Positions 10,984-19,170 of a stretch of 34,258 nt of DNA are shown here, piece by piece. The position numbers were made by a program, and so were the translations under genes. This stretch comes from an uncultured Gammaproteobacteria bacterium (GTDB lineage: Bacteria > Pseudomonadota > Gammaproteobacteria > Nitrosococcales > Methylophagaceae), in NCBI GenBank assembly GCA_913042265.1, contig CAJWKF010000007.1, forward strand, positions 1 through 34,258. Direction: 5' to 3'. The first letter of the stretch is position 1; every line of letters begins with the position of its first letter. The notes beneath the pieces are model-generated. The model did no database searches and was not told the origin of the DNA. It saw only the letters and a program-made list of their open reading frames with translations.

Positions 10984-12209
10984 TGGCTGTCAATTTACCT
11001 TCACCAGAAGCCAAAGATATACTATCAATCAAGGGTATTCGATTAGCAACTACTAATGCGGGAATAAAAAAAAATGGTAGCAGTGATTTAGTTTTAATTG
11101 AGATATGTAAAGGTAGCACGGTCTCATCGATCTATACACAAAATGCATTTTGTGCAGCTCCAGTTACGATTGCAAAAAAGCACCAGAATGAAGTCACTCC
11201 ACGCTATTTGCTCGTTAACTCCGGCAATGCTAATGCCGGTACAGGCGAACAAGGGCTAAAAACAGCTACAGCTTGCTGTGAAGCTATGGCGAGGCAAGTG
11301 AATGAAATTACTGAGGTGGTTTTGCCTTTCTCTACGGGAGTAATTGGTGAACAACTTCCGTTAGATAAAGTTAAGGCAGCAATGCCGAGCTTAGTGGCAG
11401 CATTAGAGGCTGAACGATGGCTTGATGCCGCACAAGGTATCATGACAACGGACACGATCGCTAAAGCAGTATCTAAACAAGTTAAATTAGCTGGAAAACT
11501 GATCACAGTAACTGGAATTGCAAAAGGTTCAGGTATGATAAGGCCAGATATGGCAACAATGTTGTCCTATATAGCAACGGATGCAGCCATTGCGCAAAAC
11601 ATATTAGATCTCATGCTAAAAAAAGCATCGGCACAATCCTTTAATCGGATATCTGTTGATGGTGATACATCAACTAACGATGCTTGTGTATTAATGGCAA
11701 CTGGTAAAGCTAATAACAATTTATTAACGGACTTTGATACGAGTGATGCTCAAACACTATATCAAGCAATTGCTGTTATCAGTCAGCAGCTAGCCCATGC
11801 TGTTGTGCGTGACGGTGAGGGGGCGACAAAGTTTATTGCAGTTGAAGTTGAGCAAGGTAATGATGCTGAAGAGTGTAGGCAAGTGGCTTACACTATTGCT
11901 CATTCACCTTTAGTTAAAACAGCATTATTTGCATCTGATCCTAATTGGGGCAGAATCTTGGCGGCCGTTGGCCGTAGTGGTCTTAATAATTTTGACCTGA
12001 CAAAAGTGGCTATTTACTTAGATGATGTTTGCATCATAAAAAATGGTGAACCAGCGGTAAACTATACTGAAGCATTGGGCCAGCAGGTTATGAATCAAGA
12101 AGAAATAACGATTAGAGTCACATTGAAGCGTGGGAAAGCCACCGATACAATTTGGACCTGTGACTTCTCCTATGATTACGTCAAAATAAATGCTGAATAC
12201 CGAACATAG
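10983..12209 (+). CDS. argJ: bifunctional glutamate N-acetyltransferase/ornithine acetyltransferase
   Basis: LLVNSGNANAGTGEQG, FSTGVIGEQLP, KGSGMIRPDMATMLSY, DGDTSTNDA, SDPNWGRILAAVGRSG. The ATG at 10983 overlaps the secA stop (TAATG); the track start at 10962 is inside secA. Confidence 0.95.
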   Translation: MAVNLPSPEAKDILSIKGIRLATTNAGIKKNGSSDLVLIEICKGSTVSSIYTQNAFCAAPVTIAKKHQNEVTPRYLLVNSGNANAGTGEQGLKTATACCEAMARQVNEITEVVLPFSTGVIGEQLPLDKVKAAMPSLVAALEAERWLDAAQGIMTTDTIAKAVSKQVKLAGKLITVTGIAKGSGMIRPDMATMLSYIATDAAIAQNILDLMLKKASAQSFNRISVDGDTSTNDACVLMATGKANNNLLTDFDTSDAQTLYQAIAVISQQLAHAVVRDGEGATKFIAVEVEQGNDAEECRQVAYTIAHSPLVKTALFASDPNWGRILAAVGRSGLNNFDLTKVAIYLDDVCIIKNGEPAVNYTEALGQQVMNQEEITIRVTLKRGKATDTIWTCDFSYDYVKINAEYRT

Positions 12210-12232
12210 TTAAGAAAGATTTCGAAATAAGC

Positions 12233-13294
12233 ATGTCTAGTCATCAAATAACTACTCTAAGCGAATTCCTGAATCATAGCGGTGCAAAATATCGTGTGTT
12301 CGATATGGGGCGCCGCGTGGCTAAACTGTGTTCAGATCAGTTTTTTAATTTTGAATCTGCTCAACAAGCCTATCCATACCCACTGCAAAAATCAGCATTA
12401 TTTGGTGTTATCTTTTGGAGTCCAACACTGCCAGATAAACATTATATTTGGTTTCTCAAATTTCCTCTAGACGAACAGGGCCTATTGATCCAAGCCGCCC
12501 GTGATGAATTTTTAGCTATGTTACTAGAGCGTGTTGGAAAACGTATACTAGCGGCGACTGGTAGCGAGACCATCGAAGATGTATTAAAAGATAGCCCTTA
12601 TACATTTACACCACTTGAGGAAAAGCTGGCAGCTTTTAATTCCAAAGCAACTAAGAGTCTTGGGAGACAACCCTCAAGTTATTATCACAATGCTTTAGAT
12701 TACTTTATTGGTGATAAAGATCTGAATGATTGGCAATCATTAGCGATACAAGGTGTGGCTGATGTCGCAGAAAGACTGAATGAGGGTGAAGAAACACAAC
12801 GTCTTATTGAGGCATTGCCAAAATTACCCGAGAGACCCTTTATGGTGTTATGTAGCTTCATGGAACACGTCGAACCTACCGTTGGTATTGTAGAAGCTTT
12901 ATCACAACAGATTGAGTATGAACTGCAACAAAAAGAGCCTAATATCGAGAAGATTTGTTCTTGCCTTAGAGCAGCATCAAATAGCTCAGCATGTGCTTTA
13001 CTTAAACAGATGGTAATTAAAATTCTCAAAGATGATTGTAGTAAAAAGATAGAAATTCTGGCAATTATTTCGGGCAGATCATGGCAACTACTAGAAAATA
13101 GCCAGATTTGTAAATTGTTTGTTGAGCGGTTGGCAGAAAATGATGCAGGCTATTCTGGCTTTAGCCAAGTGTTAGCGGATGCATTGTTTATGCCGGGTCT
13201 ACGAAAACATATTATGAAAGCACTAGGCTCCCCAAAATGTAGTGATAACCTATCAAAAAGAGCTGATGAAATGTTTGGACAAGTCAGGACCTAA
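12233..13294 (+). CDS. DUF3549-family protein, function unknown
   Basis: KYRVFDMGRRVAKLCSDQFFNFE...YIWFLKFPLDEQGLLIQAARDEFL recalls DUF3549 of gammaproteobacteria. Confidence 0.65.
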   Translation: MSSHQITTLSEFLNHSGAKYRVFDMGRRVAKLCSDQFFNFESAQQAYPYPLQKSALFGVIFWSPTLPDKHYIWFLKFPLDEQGLLIQAARDEFLAMLLERVGKRILAATGSETIEDVLKDSPYTFTPLEEKLAAFNSKATKSLGRQPSSYYHNALDYFIGDKDLNDWQSLAIQGVADVAERLNEGEETQRLIEALPKLPERPFMVLCSFMEHVEPTVGIVEALSQQIEYELQQKEPNIEKICSCLRAASNSSACALLKQMVIKILKDDCSKKIEILAIISGRSWQLLENSQICKLFVERLAENDAGYSGFSQVLADALFMPGLRKHIMKALGSPKCSDNLSKRADEMFGQVRT

Positions 13295-13309
13295 TTTTTA
13301 TTCACAACC

Positions 13310-13843
13310 TTAGCGTTGAGAAATTAGCTTTAACCATTCTTGTTCTGCCATCATGTCATGGTTATCCTCTACTCTATCAATAAAGACTATGCCGTTGAGG
13401 TGATCTAATTCGTGTTGAAAAACACGGGCTAAGAAACCAGAGTAATTTGCTTCAACTTGTTCTCCATTACGGGTAGTGTAACGGGCAATAATAGACTGAT
13501 GGCGTGGTACTAAAGCTCTAATACTTGGCACACTAAGACAGCCTTCCCAATCTTTTTCTACTTTTTTAGCTACGGAAATTATCTCAGGATTTATTATTAC
13601 AGTTGGCTGCATTGATGGGGCGTGAGGGTAGCGAGTATTCGGCTTAGAAGACATTATAAATAAACGTAGTGAATGGTCAACTTGTGGTGCCGATATTCCC
13701 ATACCATTAACTTCACTGACATAGTGTAATAAGTCATCTATGAAATTTTGAATGTTATCACTTTTAATATTTTCAACATTGCGTGCAGTGAGACGTAAAT
13801 GTGGATGCCCTAATTGTAAAATAGTGAACTTTTCAGCAGACAT
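13310..13843 (-). CDS. def: peptide deformylase (stand-alone paralog)
   Basis: All three PDF motifs: GMGISAPQ, EGCLSVP, HELDHLNG. Confidence 0.93.
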   Translation of the reverse strand: MSAEKFTILQLGHPHLRLTARNVENIKSDNIQNFIDDLLHYVSEVNGMGISAPQVDHSLRLFIMSSKPNTRYPHAPSMQPTVIINPEIISVAKKVEKDWEGCLSVPSIRALVPRHQSIIARYTTRNGEQVEANYSGFLARVFQHELDHLNGIVFIDRVEDNHDMMAEQEWLKLISQR

Positions 13844-13852
13844 AGAGGTTAC

Positions 13853-14467
13853 TCAGTCAGTTATATTATCAGAATGAAACCAGCCAGCAATACTATAACG
13901 GTCATACTTCGTTGGTAATACTTCATGTGGGAATTCCTCACTTAAAAATAGGACCATGGTGCCAAAATGCGGCCTAATAATGGATAAAACATTATCACTA
14001 TCTGGTTCATAGAGTATTAATTCGCCACCGTTGTCATCTGACCAGTCAGGGTTTAAGTAAAACACACTAGAAATAATGCGATGTGATTGGTCTTGAAAGG
14101 AATCAATATGGCGTTGATAAAAAGCTCCTGTTTTATAGTAAGAAAAGTGAGCTTCGAAACGTTGTAAGCCTAGAAACAATCGTTTATTGAGTTGAATACG
14201 GCACTCTTCCATAATAGCAAGGTAGTTCTTCTCTATAGGATGCTGTTCACAAAGCCAGAGGCTTTTATCATTGCGAACCTTCTTATTTAACTGCAGGTTG
14301 TTCTTCGAACCTACACGAGCTTGTTGGAAACTCTCGTTAGGTAGAGCAATAACATGGTCATATAGTTGTTGAATAATCTGACTTGGTAAAAAGTTTGTCA
14401 GGACAATGTAGCCATCTTTAGTTAAAGATGATGCAATAGATGGGTAAAGAGAACCTTTAATTGTCAT
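13853..14467 (-). CDS. 2OG-Fe(II) oxygenase, prolyl hydroxylase (PHD)-like
   Basis: RLFLGLQRFEAHFSYYKTGAFYQRHIDSF, SSVFYLNPDWSDDNGGELILY, LFLSEEFPHEVLPTKYDRYSIAGWF: HxD...H facial triad and the Arg expected to bind 2OG. Confidence 0.87.
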   Translation of the reverse strand: MTIKGSLYPSIASSLTKDGYIVLTNFLPSQIIQQLYDHVIALPNESFQQARVGSKNNLQLNKKVRNDKSLWLCEQHPIEKNYLAIMEECRIQLNKRLFLGLQRFEAHFSYYKTGAFYQRHIDSFQDQSHRIISSVFYLNPDWSDDNGGELILYEPDSDNVLSIIRPHFGTMVLFLSEEFPHEVLPTKYDRYSIAGWFHSDNITD

Positions 14468-14485
14468 GATTGCAAGTCACGTCGC

Positions 14486-15715
14486 TTAACCAAAGAACAA
14501 ATAGGCAACAGCAATTGCAGTTAATATGCCAGCAAAATCGGCAGCTAAACCACAAGCTGCAGCATGGCGTATTCTCTTAATGCCGACGGAGCCAAAGTAA
14601 ACGGCCAATACATAAAATGTCGTCTCGGTACTTCCTTGCACTATTGATGATAATCGGCCGGCAAAAGAATCTGCACCATGTACTTGCATTGTATCAATCA
14701 TCATAGCGCGGGCACCGCTGCCACTGAAAGGTTTCATTAGTGCTGTTGGTAAGGCATCAATAAAACGATCATCCATATTAAATGACAGAATTATATTTCG
14801 TAGTCCATCTGAGAGTATATCCAAAGCGCCGCTAGCGCGAAACACACCAATTGCTACTAACATTGCGACCAAGTAAGGAATGATTGTTATTGCGGTGTCA
14901 AAGCCTTCTTTAGCCCCATCAATAAATGCATCGTAAGCATTAACTTTTTTAAATACTGCGCCAGTAATAAATAACATGACTAATGAAAATAAAACGACAT
15001 TACTGATCAAGGCTGATTGCACAAGCATTTGTGCCTGTGGCAAGCTAGAAAAATATGCTAATAATCCAAAGACAAAAGCCGAGAAACTACCCAAATAAGC
15101 TAGGATCACTCTATCCAACAAGTTTATTTTTTGTACTGCTGCGACTGTCATTAATCCAATTAGCGTAGAAGCATAGGTAGCAATTAAGATAGGAATAAAT
15201 ACATCAGTAGGGTTTGCTGCTCCCATTTGTGCCCGATATGTGAATATGGTGACTGGAAATAAAGTCACGGCAGAAGTGTTTAATACTAAGAAGAGAATTT
15301 GTGCGTTGCTTGCCGTGTCTTTAAGCGGATTTAGTTTTTGTAACTCTTGCATGGCCTTGATACCAAGGGGTGTGGCTGCGTTATCAAGCCCTAATGCATT
15401 GGCTGACATATTCATTACTATTGCACCTATCGCTGGATGATTTTTAGGCACTTCTGGCATCAGACGAATAAATAATGGGCTTAACCACCTTGTGATCACT
15501 TGAATAAAACCACTACGCTCACCAATTTTCATAATGCCCAGCCATAAAGCCAAGACACCAGTGAGGCCCAGTGCGATTTCAAATGCAGTCTTTGATAGAC
15601 TAAACATTGCTTGCATCATCTGACTAAATATTTGCGTGTCACCAAAGGCTAATAACTTAATTAGTGCAACGATAAAGGCAGTGGCAAAAAAGAAAATCCA
15701 GATAAAATTTAGCAT
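14486..15715 (-). CDS. fused spore-maturation SpmA/SpmB-like (nucleoside-recognition/Gate domain) membrane protein
   Basis: Two related membrane halves: N-terminal SpmA-like (MNMSANALGLDNAATPLGIKAMQELQ) and C-terminal SpmB-like (DAFIDGAKEGFDTAITIIPYLVAMLVAIGVFRASGALD...GSTETTFYVLAVYFGSVGI). Confidence 0.83.
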   Translation of the reverse strand: MLNFIWIFFFATAFIVALIKLLAFGDTQIFSQMMQAMFSLSKTAFEIALGLTGVLALWLGIMKIGERSGFIQVITRWLSPLFIRLMPEVPKNHPAIGAIVMNMSANALGLDNAATPLGIKAMQELQKLNPLKDTASNAQILFLVLNTSAVTLFPVTIFTYRAQMGAANPTDVFIPILIATYASTLIGLMTVAAVQKINLLDRVILAYLGSFSAFVFGLLAYFSSLPQAQMLVQSALISNVVLFSLVMLFITGAVFKKVNAYDAFIDGAKEGFDTAITIIPYLVAMLVAIGVFRASGALDILSDGLRNIILSFNMDDRFIDALPTALMKPFSGSGARAMMIDTMQVHGADSFAGRLSSIVQGSTETTFYVLAVYFGSVGIKRIRHAAACGLAADFAGILTAIAVAYLFFG

Positions 15716-15854
15716 GGTGTCATTTTACATGCTCAAATCCTAAGATAAAGTAATATATTTTGAATATATGGATATGAAATAAACCTGAAAAAAATAAATT
15801 TACTATTTATTATGCGTAAAATGTCGTTTGTGTTGGAAAATGAGATTACTAAAT

Positions 15855-16343
15855 ATGGAAAAACTAGTTGTACTTGTAGATGTACAGAATATCTACTACA
15901 CGACGAAGCAATCTTATGCTTGCAATTTTGATTACAATAAGTTTTGGGCGAAAATCACCTCAGAGAGGAAGGTGATAAAAGCAGTTGCTTATGCAATAGA
16001 TAGAGATGATGAAAAACAAAGACAGTTTCAAAACATTCTTAGAGGAATTGGTTTTGAAGTAAAACTTAAGCCATTTATTCAAAGGATCGATGGCTCAGCA
16101 AAAGGTGATTGGGATGTGGGGATTGCTCTTGATGCTATGGAGTACGCTAAAGATGCTGATGTGGTGGTGCTAGCCTCGGGTGACGGCGACTTTGATTTAT
16201 TGGTTGATAAGATCTGCAAAGACTATCAAGTTAGAGTAGAGGTATATGGTGTGCCTAAATTCACATCAACTTCACTAATTAGCTCAGCATCAAAATATTT
16301 TCCAATTAATAAGGAATTTTTATTGGACCCCTTGAAACGATAA
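15855..16343 (+). CDS. NYN-domain protein (LabA/DUF88 family, PIN-like putative RNase)
   Basis: MEKLVVLVDVQNIYY, KGDWDVGIALDAMEYA, VVLASGDGDFDLLV: conserved acidic residues of NYN domains. Internal ATG at 15855 preferred over the track start at 15828. Confidence 0.87.
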   Translation: MEKLVVLVDVQNIYYTTKQSYACNFDYNKFWAKITSERKVIKAVAYAIDRDDEKQRQFQNILRGIGFEVKLKPFIQRIDGSAKGDWDVGIALDAMEYAKDADVVVLASGDGDFDLLVDKICKDYQVRVEVYGVPKFTSTSLISSASKYFPINKEFLLDPLKR

Positions 16344-16381
16344 TCTTTCATAATATTGCAGACTGATTGTATGAGGTTTAG

Positions 16382-16633
16382 TTAGCTTTGATTGGATTTT
16401 CGAATACTTTTAGCACCCCAACCCAATAGAACAAAGCTTATTAAACCAGCCACTGCTGAGACAAGCAAGCCGAGGTGTGGTTGCCGACAGCGGTTATATT
16501 CATGAAAAAGTGAAAACTGGCCTTGGCAGAATTCATTTGCTAAATTTGTTGCTGAGAAAAACCAAGCAAGCCCCCATAATGATGCAGGGAAAAGAATCAT
16601 GGCGAGAATGATAAGTATAAAACCTTTTTTCAT
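16382..16633 (-). CDS. small membrane protein, two predicted TM helices
   Basis: 83 aa; two hydrophobic segments around a polar loop with Cys36 and Cys49; AGGA 5 nt upstream of the ATG; positive residues at both termini. Confidence 0.6.
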   Translation of the reverse strand: MKKGFILIILAMILFPASLWGLAWFFSATNLANEFCQGQFSLFHEYNRCRQPHLGLLVSAVAGLISFVLLGWGAKSIRKSNQS

Positions 16634-16845
16634 TTTAGTCCTAAATTTGGCCGTTAGCTTGACGTGATTAAGTAATTATAATAAAGGTTCTAGAAGTTAA
16701 TTACAGAAATTAGTTATTATATTTTTTTAAGGAGGATTGTTATACCTATTTACCGGAGTTTTTAATGTGGTTTTTAGGGTATATTTAAAGTAATTAGTTT
16801 TCCTGTATGCTGAGTTGCTTCCCTTTAAATGAGTTAAAAACAAGT

Positions 16846-17064
16846 ATGACTGAACAGAAAGATCCTGGCATTTTATATATCGTATTGAGCGTACTATCCG
16901 CTTTTTTTGGTGTATCGAATAAAGAGAACTACGATCGTGACCGGGCTTATGTCGAAAAAGTAGGGTTGAAACCCTATATTATTGCAGCCCTTATTTTGAC
17001 TTTTTTATTTGTATCGTCTATTTATGGTGTGGTCACAATAGTATTAAAGAGTGCGGGTGTTTGA
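16846..17064 (+). CDS. DUF2970-family small membrane protein
   Basis: SVLSAFFGVSNKENYDRDRAYVEKVGLKPYIIAALILTFLFVSSIYGVV matches the DUF2970 pattern as I know it; start at the internal ATG giving MTEQKD. Confidence 0.7.
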   Translation: MTEQKDPGILYIVLSVLSAFFGVSNKENYDRDRAYVEKVGLKPYIIAALILTFLFVSSIYGVVTIVLKSAGV

Positions 17065-17087
17065 GCTTATTGCGTCATACTGACAAA

Positions 17088-17109
17088 GGCCCCCGTATTA
17101 TGGGGGGCT
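17088..17109. terminator. GC-rich hairpin between convergent genes, candidate terminator
   Basis: GGCCCCCGTATTATGGGGGGCT lies between the convergent ends of the DUF2970 gene (17064) and deaD (17113); U-tracts are weak on both sides. Confidence 0.45.
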
Positions 17110-17112
17110 GAC

Positions 17113-18942
17113 TTAGTCTTCTTTTTGAGCTTGGCGACGTTGACTTGGTCGTCTTGCCTTATCACGAGCACGAGTGCGAGGTTTACCAGAGCGCCTCGAT
17201 TTACGTGGACTATCATTACTATCATTACTATCATTTTTTTCAAATGATCCGGCTGAATTAGAATTCATGAGGCTGATTTGTAATTGTTTATTGCAGACCC
17301 AAACTTTACGAAGTTGCTGAAATAAATCTTTAGGCATCCCTTCAGGTAAATCAATTGTGCTGTATGCATCTTGCAGACTAATGCGACCAATGTCTTTACT
17401 GTCAATTCCTGCTTCATTTGCAATAGCACCCACAAGGTTTTTTACCTCGGCACCGTGATCTTTGCCCACTTCAACCCTGTAGGTTTGCATACCCGCTTCA
17501 GATTCTCTTATAGCAGAACCGATAGAACGGCGGGGTGATGAGCGTTCATTTTTATTATTACGATCACGGCTACGAACTTCTCGATCAGCTCGTGCAGGGC
17601 GCGATTCAACATGCTTGACAGGTTTAAGTGGTCGGCTTTTTTGTACTAAGTAAACTAAAGCAGCTGCAACCTCTAATGGATCGGCTTCGTGCTCCTGTTG
17701 ATAGTTATTAATAACTGTCTGGAAGAATGCTAAATCTTGCGATTCTATAGTTTCACTGAGTTGTTGATTAAATTGCATGACACGGCGATCAGCAATATCT
17801 TCCGAACTAGGTAACTGCATTTTAGTAATTGTTTGGCGGGTCGCTTTTTCAATCGCAAATAACATCCGTTTTTCACGTGGTGAAATAAACAAAATAGCTT
17901 CACCTTTACGACCAGCACGTCCAGTACGGCCAATACGGTGAACATATGACTCAGTATCGTATGGCACGTCATAGTTAACAACATGACTTATTCGCTCAAT
18001 ATCTAAACCACGAGCAGCGACATCGGTGGCGACTAAAATATCAAGCTTTCCTTTTTTCATACGATCAACAGCTTTTTCACGTGCAGCTTGGTTCATATCT
18101 CCATTAAGTGGTGAACTAGAGTAGCCACGGGCTTCTAGTTTCTCTGCTAGTTCAGCAGTGGCATTTTTTGTACGAACAAATATGATCATAGCATCGAAGT
18201 TTTCGACTTCAAGTATGCGTGTTAATGCATCTAGTTTATGTGTGCCAGTAACCTGCCAGTATCGCTGGTTAATAGTATCAACAGTCGACGTCTTTGTTTC
18301 GATACGGATTTCAACGGGGTTTTTCAAGTAGCGCTTAGAAACACGATGAATAGGAGCGGGCATAGTGGCAGAAAATAGTGCGACCTGACGTTCAGCTGGT
18401 GTTTCTTTTAGTATGGTCTCTACATCATCAATAAAGCCCATACGCAACATTTCATCTGCCTCATCAAGGACAAGTGATTGAAGCTCACCTAATTTCAATG
18501 TACCTCGACGGATATGGTCTAATACACGGCCAGGTGTTCCTACAATAACTTGGGGGTGGCGCTGTAATTGACGTAGTTGAATACCCATGCTTTGGCCACC
18601 GTAGATAGGCAGTACGTGAAGGCCTTTTAAATGTCTAGCGTAGCTTTGGATGGCTTCTGCGACTTGAATTGCGAGTTCACGAGTAGGAGCAAGCACTAAC
18701 ATTTGTGGTGATTTAGCTTTAGGGTTAATACGACTTAATAAGGGTAAAGCAAAGGCGGCCGTCTTACCGGTCCCTGTTTGTGCTTGGCCTAATAAATCAC
18801 GGCCTTCCAACAATGGGGCTATGCTTTTTGCTTGGATCGGAGAAGGGGTTTCATACCCCGCTTCCTGAACTGCTTTAAGGATCGGAGCAGCTAGCCCTAA
18901 TTCAGAAAATAAGGGCGTAGATGATGATTGATCTGTTGACAT
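17113..18942 (-). CDS. deaD: DEAD-box ATP-dependent RNA helicase (DeaD/CsdA-like)
   Basis: AQTGTGKTAAF, PTRELAIQ, TPGRVLDH, VLDEADEML, SAT, VHRIGRTGRAGR; C-terminal DbpA-type RNA-binding domain (TYRVEVGKDHGAEVKNLVGAIANEAGI) and a basic tail. Confidence 0.93.
   Translation of the reverse strand: MSTDQSSSTPLFSELGLAAPILKAVQEAGYETPSPIQAKSIAPLLEGRDLLGQAQTGTGKTAAFALPLLSRINPKAKSPQMLVLAPTRELAIQVAEAIQSYARHLKGLHVLPIYGGQSMGIQLRQLQRHPQVIVGTPGRVLDHIRRGTLKLGELQSLVLDEADEMLRMGFIDDVETILKETPAERQVALFSATMPAPIHRVSKRYLKNPVEIRIETKTSTVDTINQRYWQVTGTHKLDALTRILEVENFDAMIIFVRTKNATAELAEKLEARGYSSSPLNGDMNQAAREKAVDRMKKGKLDILVATDVAARGLDIERISHVVNYDVPYDTESYVHRIGRTGRAGRKGEAILFISPREKRMLFAIEKATRQTITKMQLPSSEDIADRRVMQFNQQLSETIESQDLAFFQTVINNYQQEHEADPLEVAAALVYLVQKSRPLKPVKHVESRPARADREVRSRDRNNKNERSSPRRSIGSAIRESEAGMQTYRVEVGKDHGAEVKNLVGAIANEAGIDSKDIGRISLQDAYSTIDLPEGMPKDLFQQLRKVWVCNKQLQISLMNSNSAGSFEKNDSNDSNDSPRKSRRSGKPRTRARDKARRPSQRRQAQKED
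17210..17236. repeat. 3 x 9-bp tandem repeat (CTATCATTA, last copy imperfect) inside the deaD C-terminal tail
   Basis: Read directly: ctatcatta ctatcatta ctatcattt; encodes NDSNDSNDS-like residues. Confidence 0.9.
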
Positions 18943-19005
18943 GGTTAAACCTGTGAAAGTCAGTTTTAAATAGAAACCGATAGAGGGGGGAGAACTTAAT
19001 CAGGT

Positions 19006-19011
19006 ATTATA
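19006..19011 (-). promoter_or_regulatory. candidate -10 box upstream of deaD
   Basis: Exact TATAAT on the minus strand (ATTATA on +), about 64 bp upstream of the deaD start; no convincing -35. Confidence 0.3.
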
Positions 19012-19056
19012 CGTGGTTAAGTCTATAAAATATAGTTAAATCAGTCTGTTAAAATA

Positions 19057-19082
19057 ATATTAGTTATTGCCATAACTAATAT
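19057..19082. repeat. perfect inverted repeat, 11-bp arms, 4-nt spacer
   Basis: ATATTAGTTAT TGCC ATAACTAATAT in the ybiT-deaD intergenic region. Confidence 0.95.
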
Positions 19083-19170
19083 GCTTGAATTAAGTCAGAA
19101 TTGATGAGCACATAAGCCTGTGAGATGGTTAATTAGAAATATAGTGATTTTTAATTGAAGCTAAAACGAG

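Noticed and set aside
11204-11506. 100-aa minus-strand ORF inside argJ
   Set aside because: Antisense to conserved ArgJ motifs; composition of a shadow ORF.
12700-13029. 109-aa minus-strand ORF inside the DUF3549 gene
   Set aside because: Antisense to the longer ORF; Ser/Cys-rich and motif-free.
15753-15769. AT-rich inverted repeat ATATATT-TTG-AATATAT upstream of the NYN gene
   Set aside because: Short and made only of A/T; expected often by chance in low-GC intergenic DNA.
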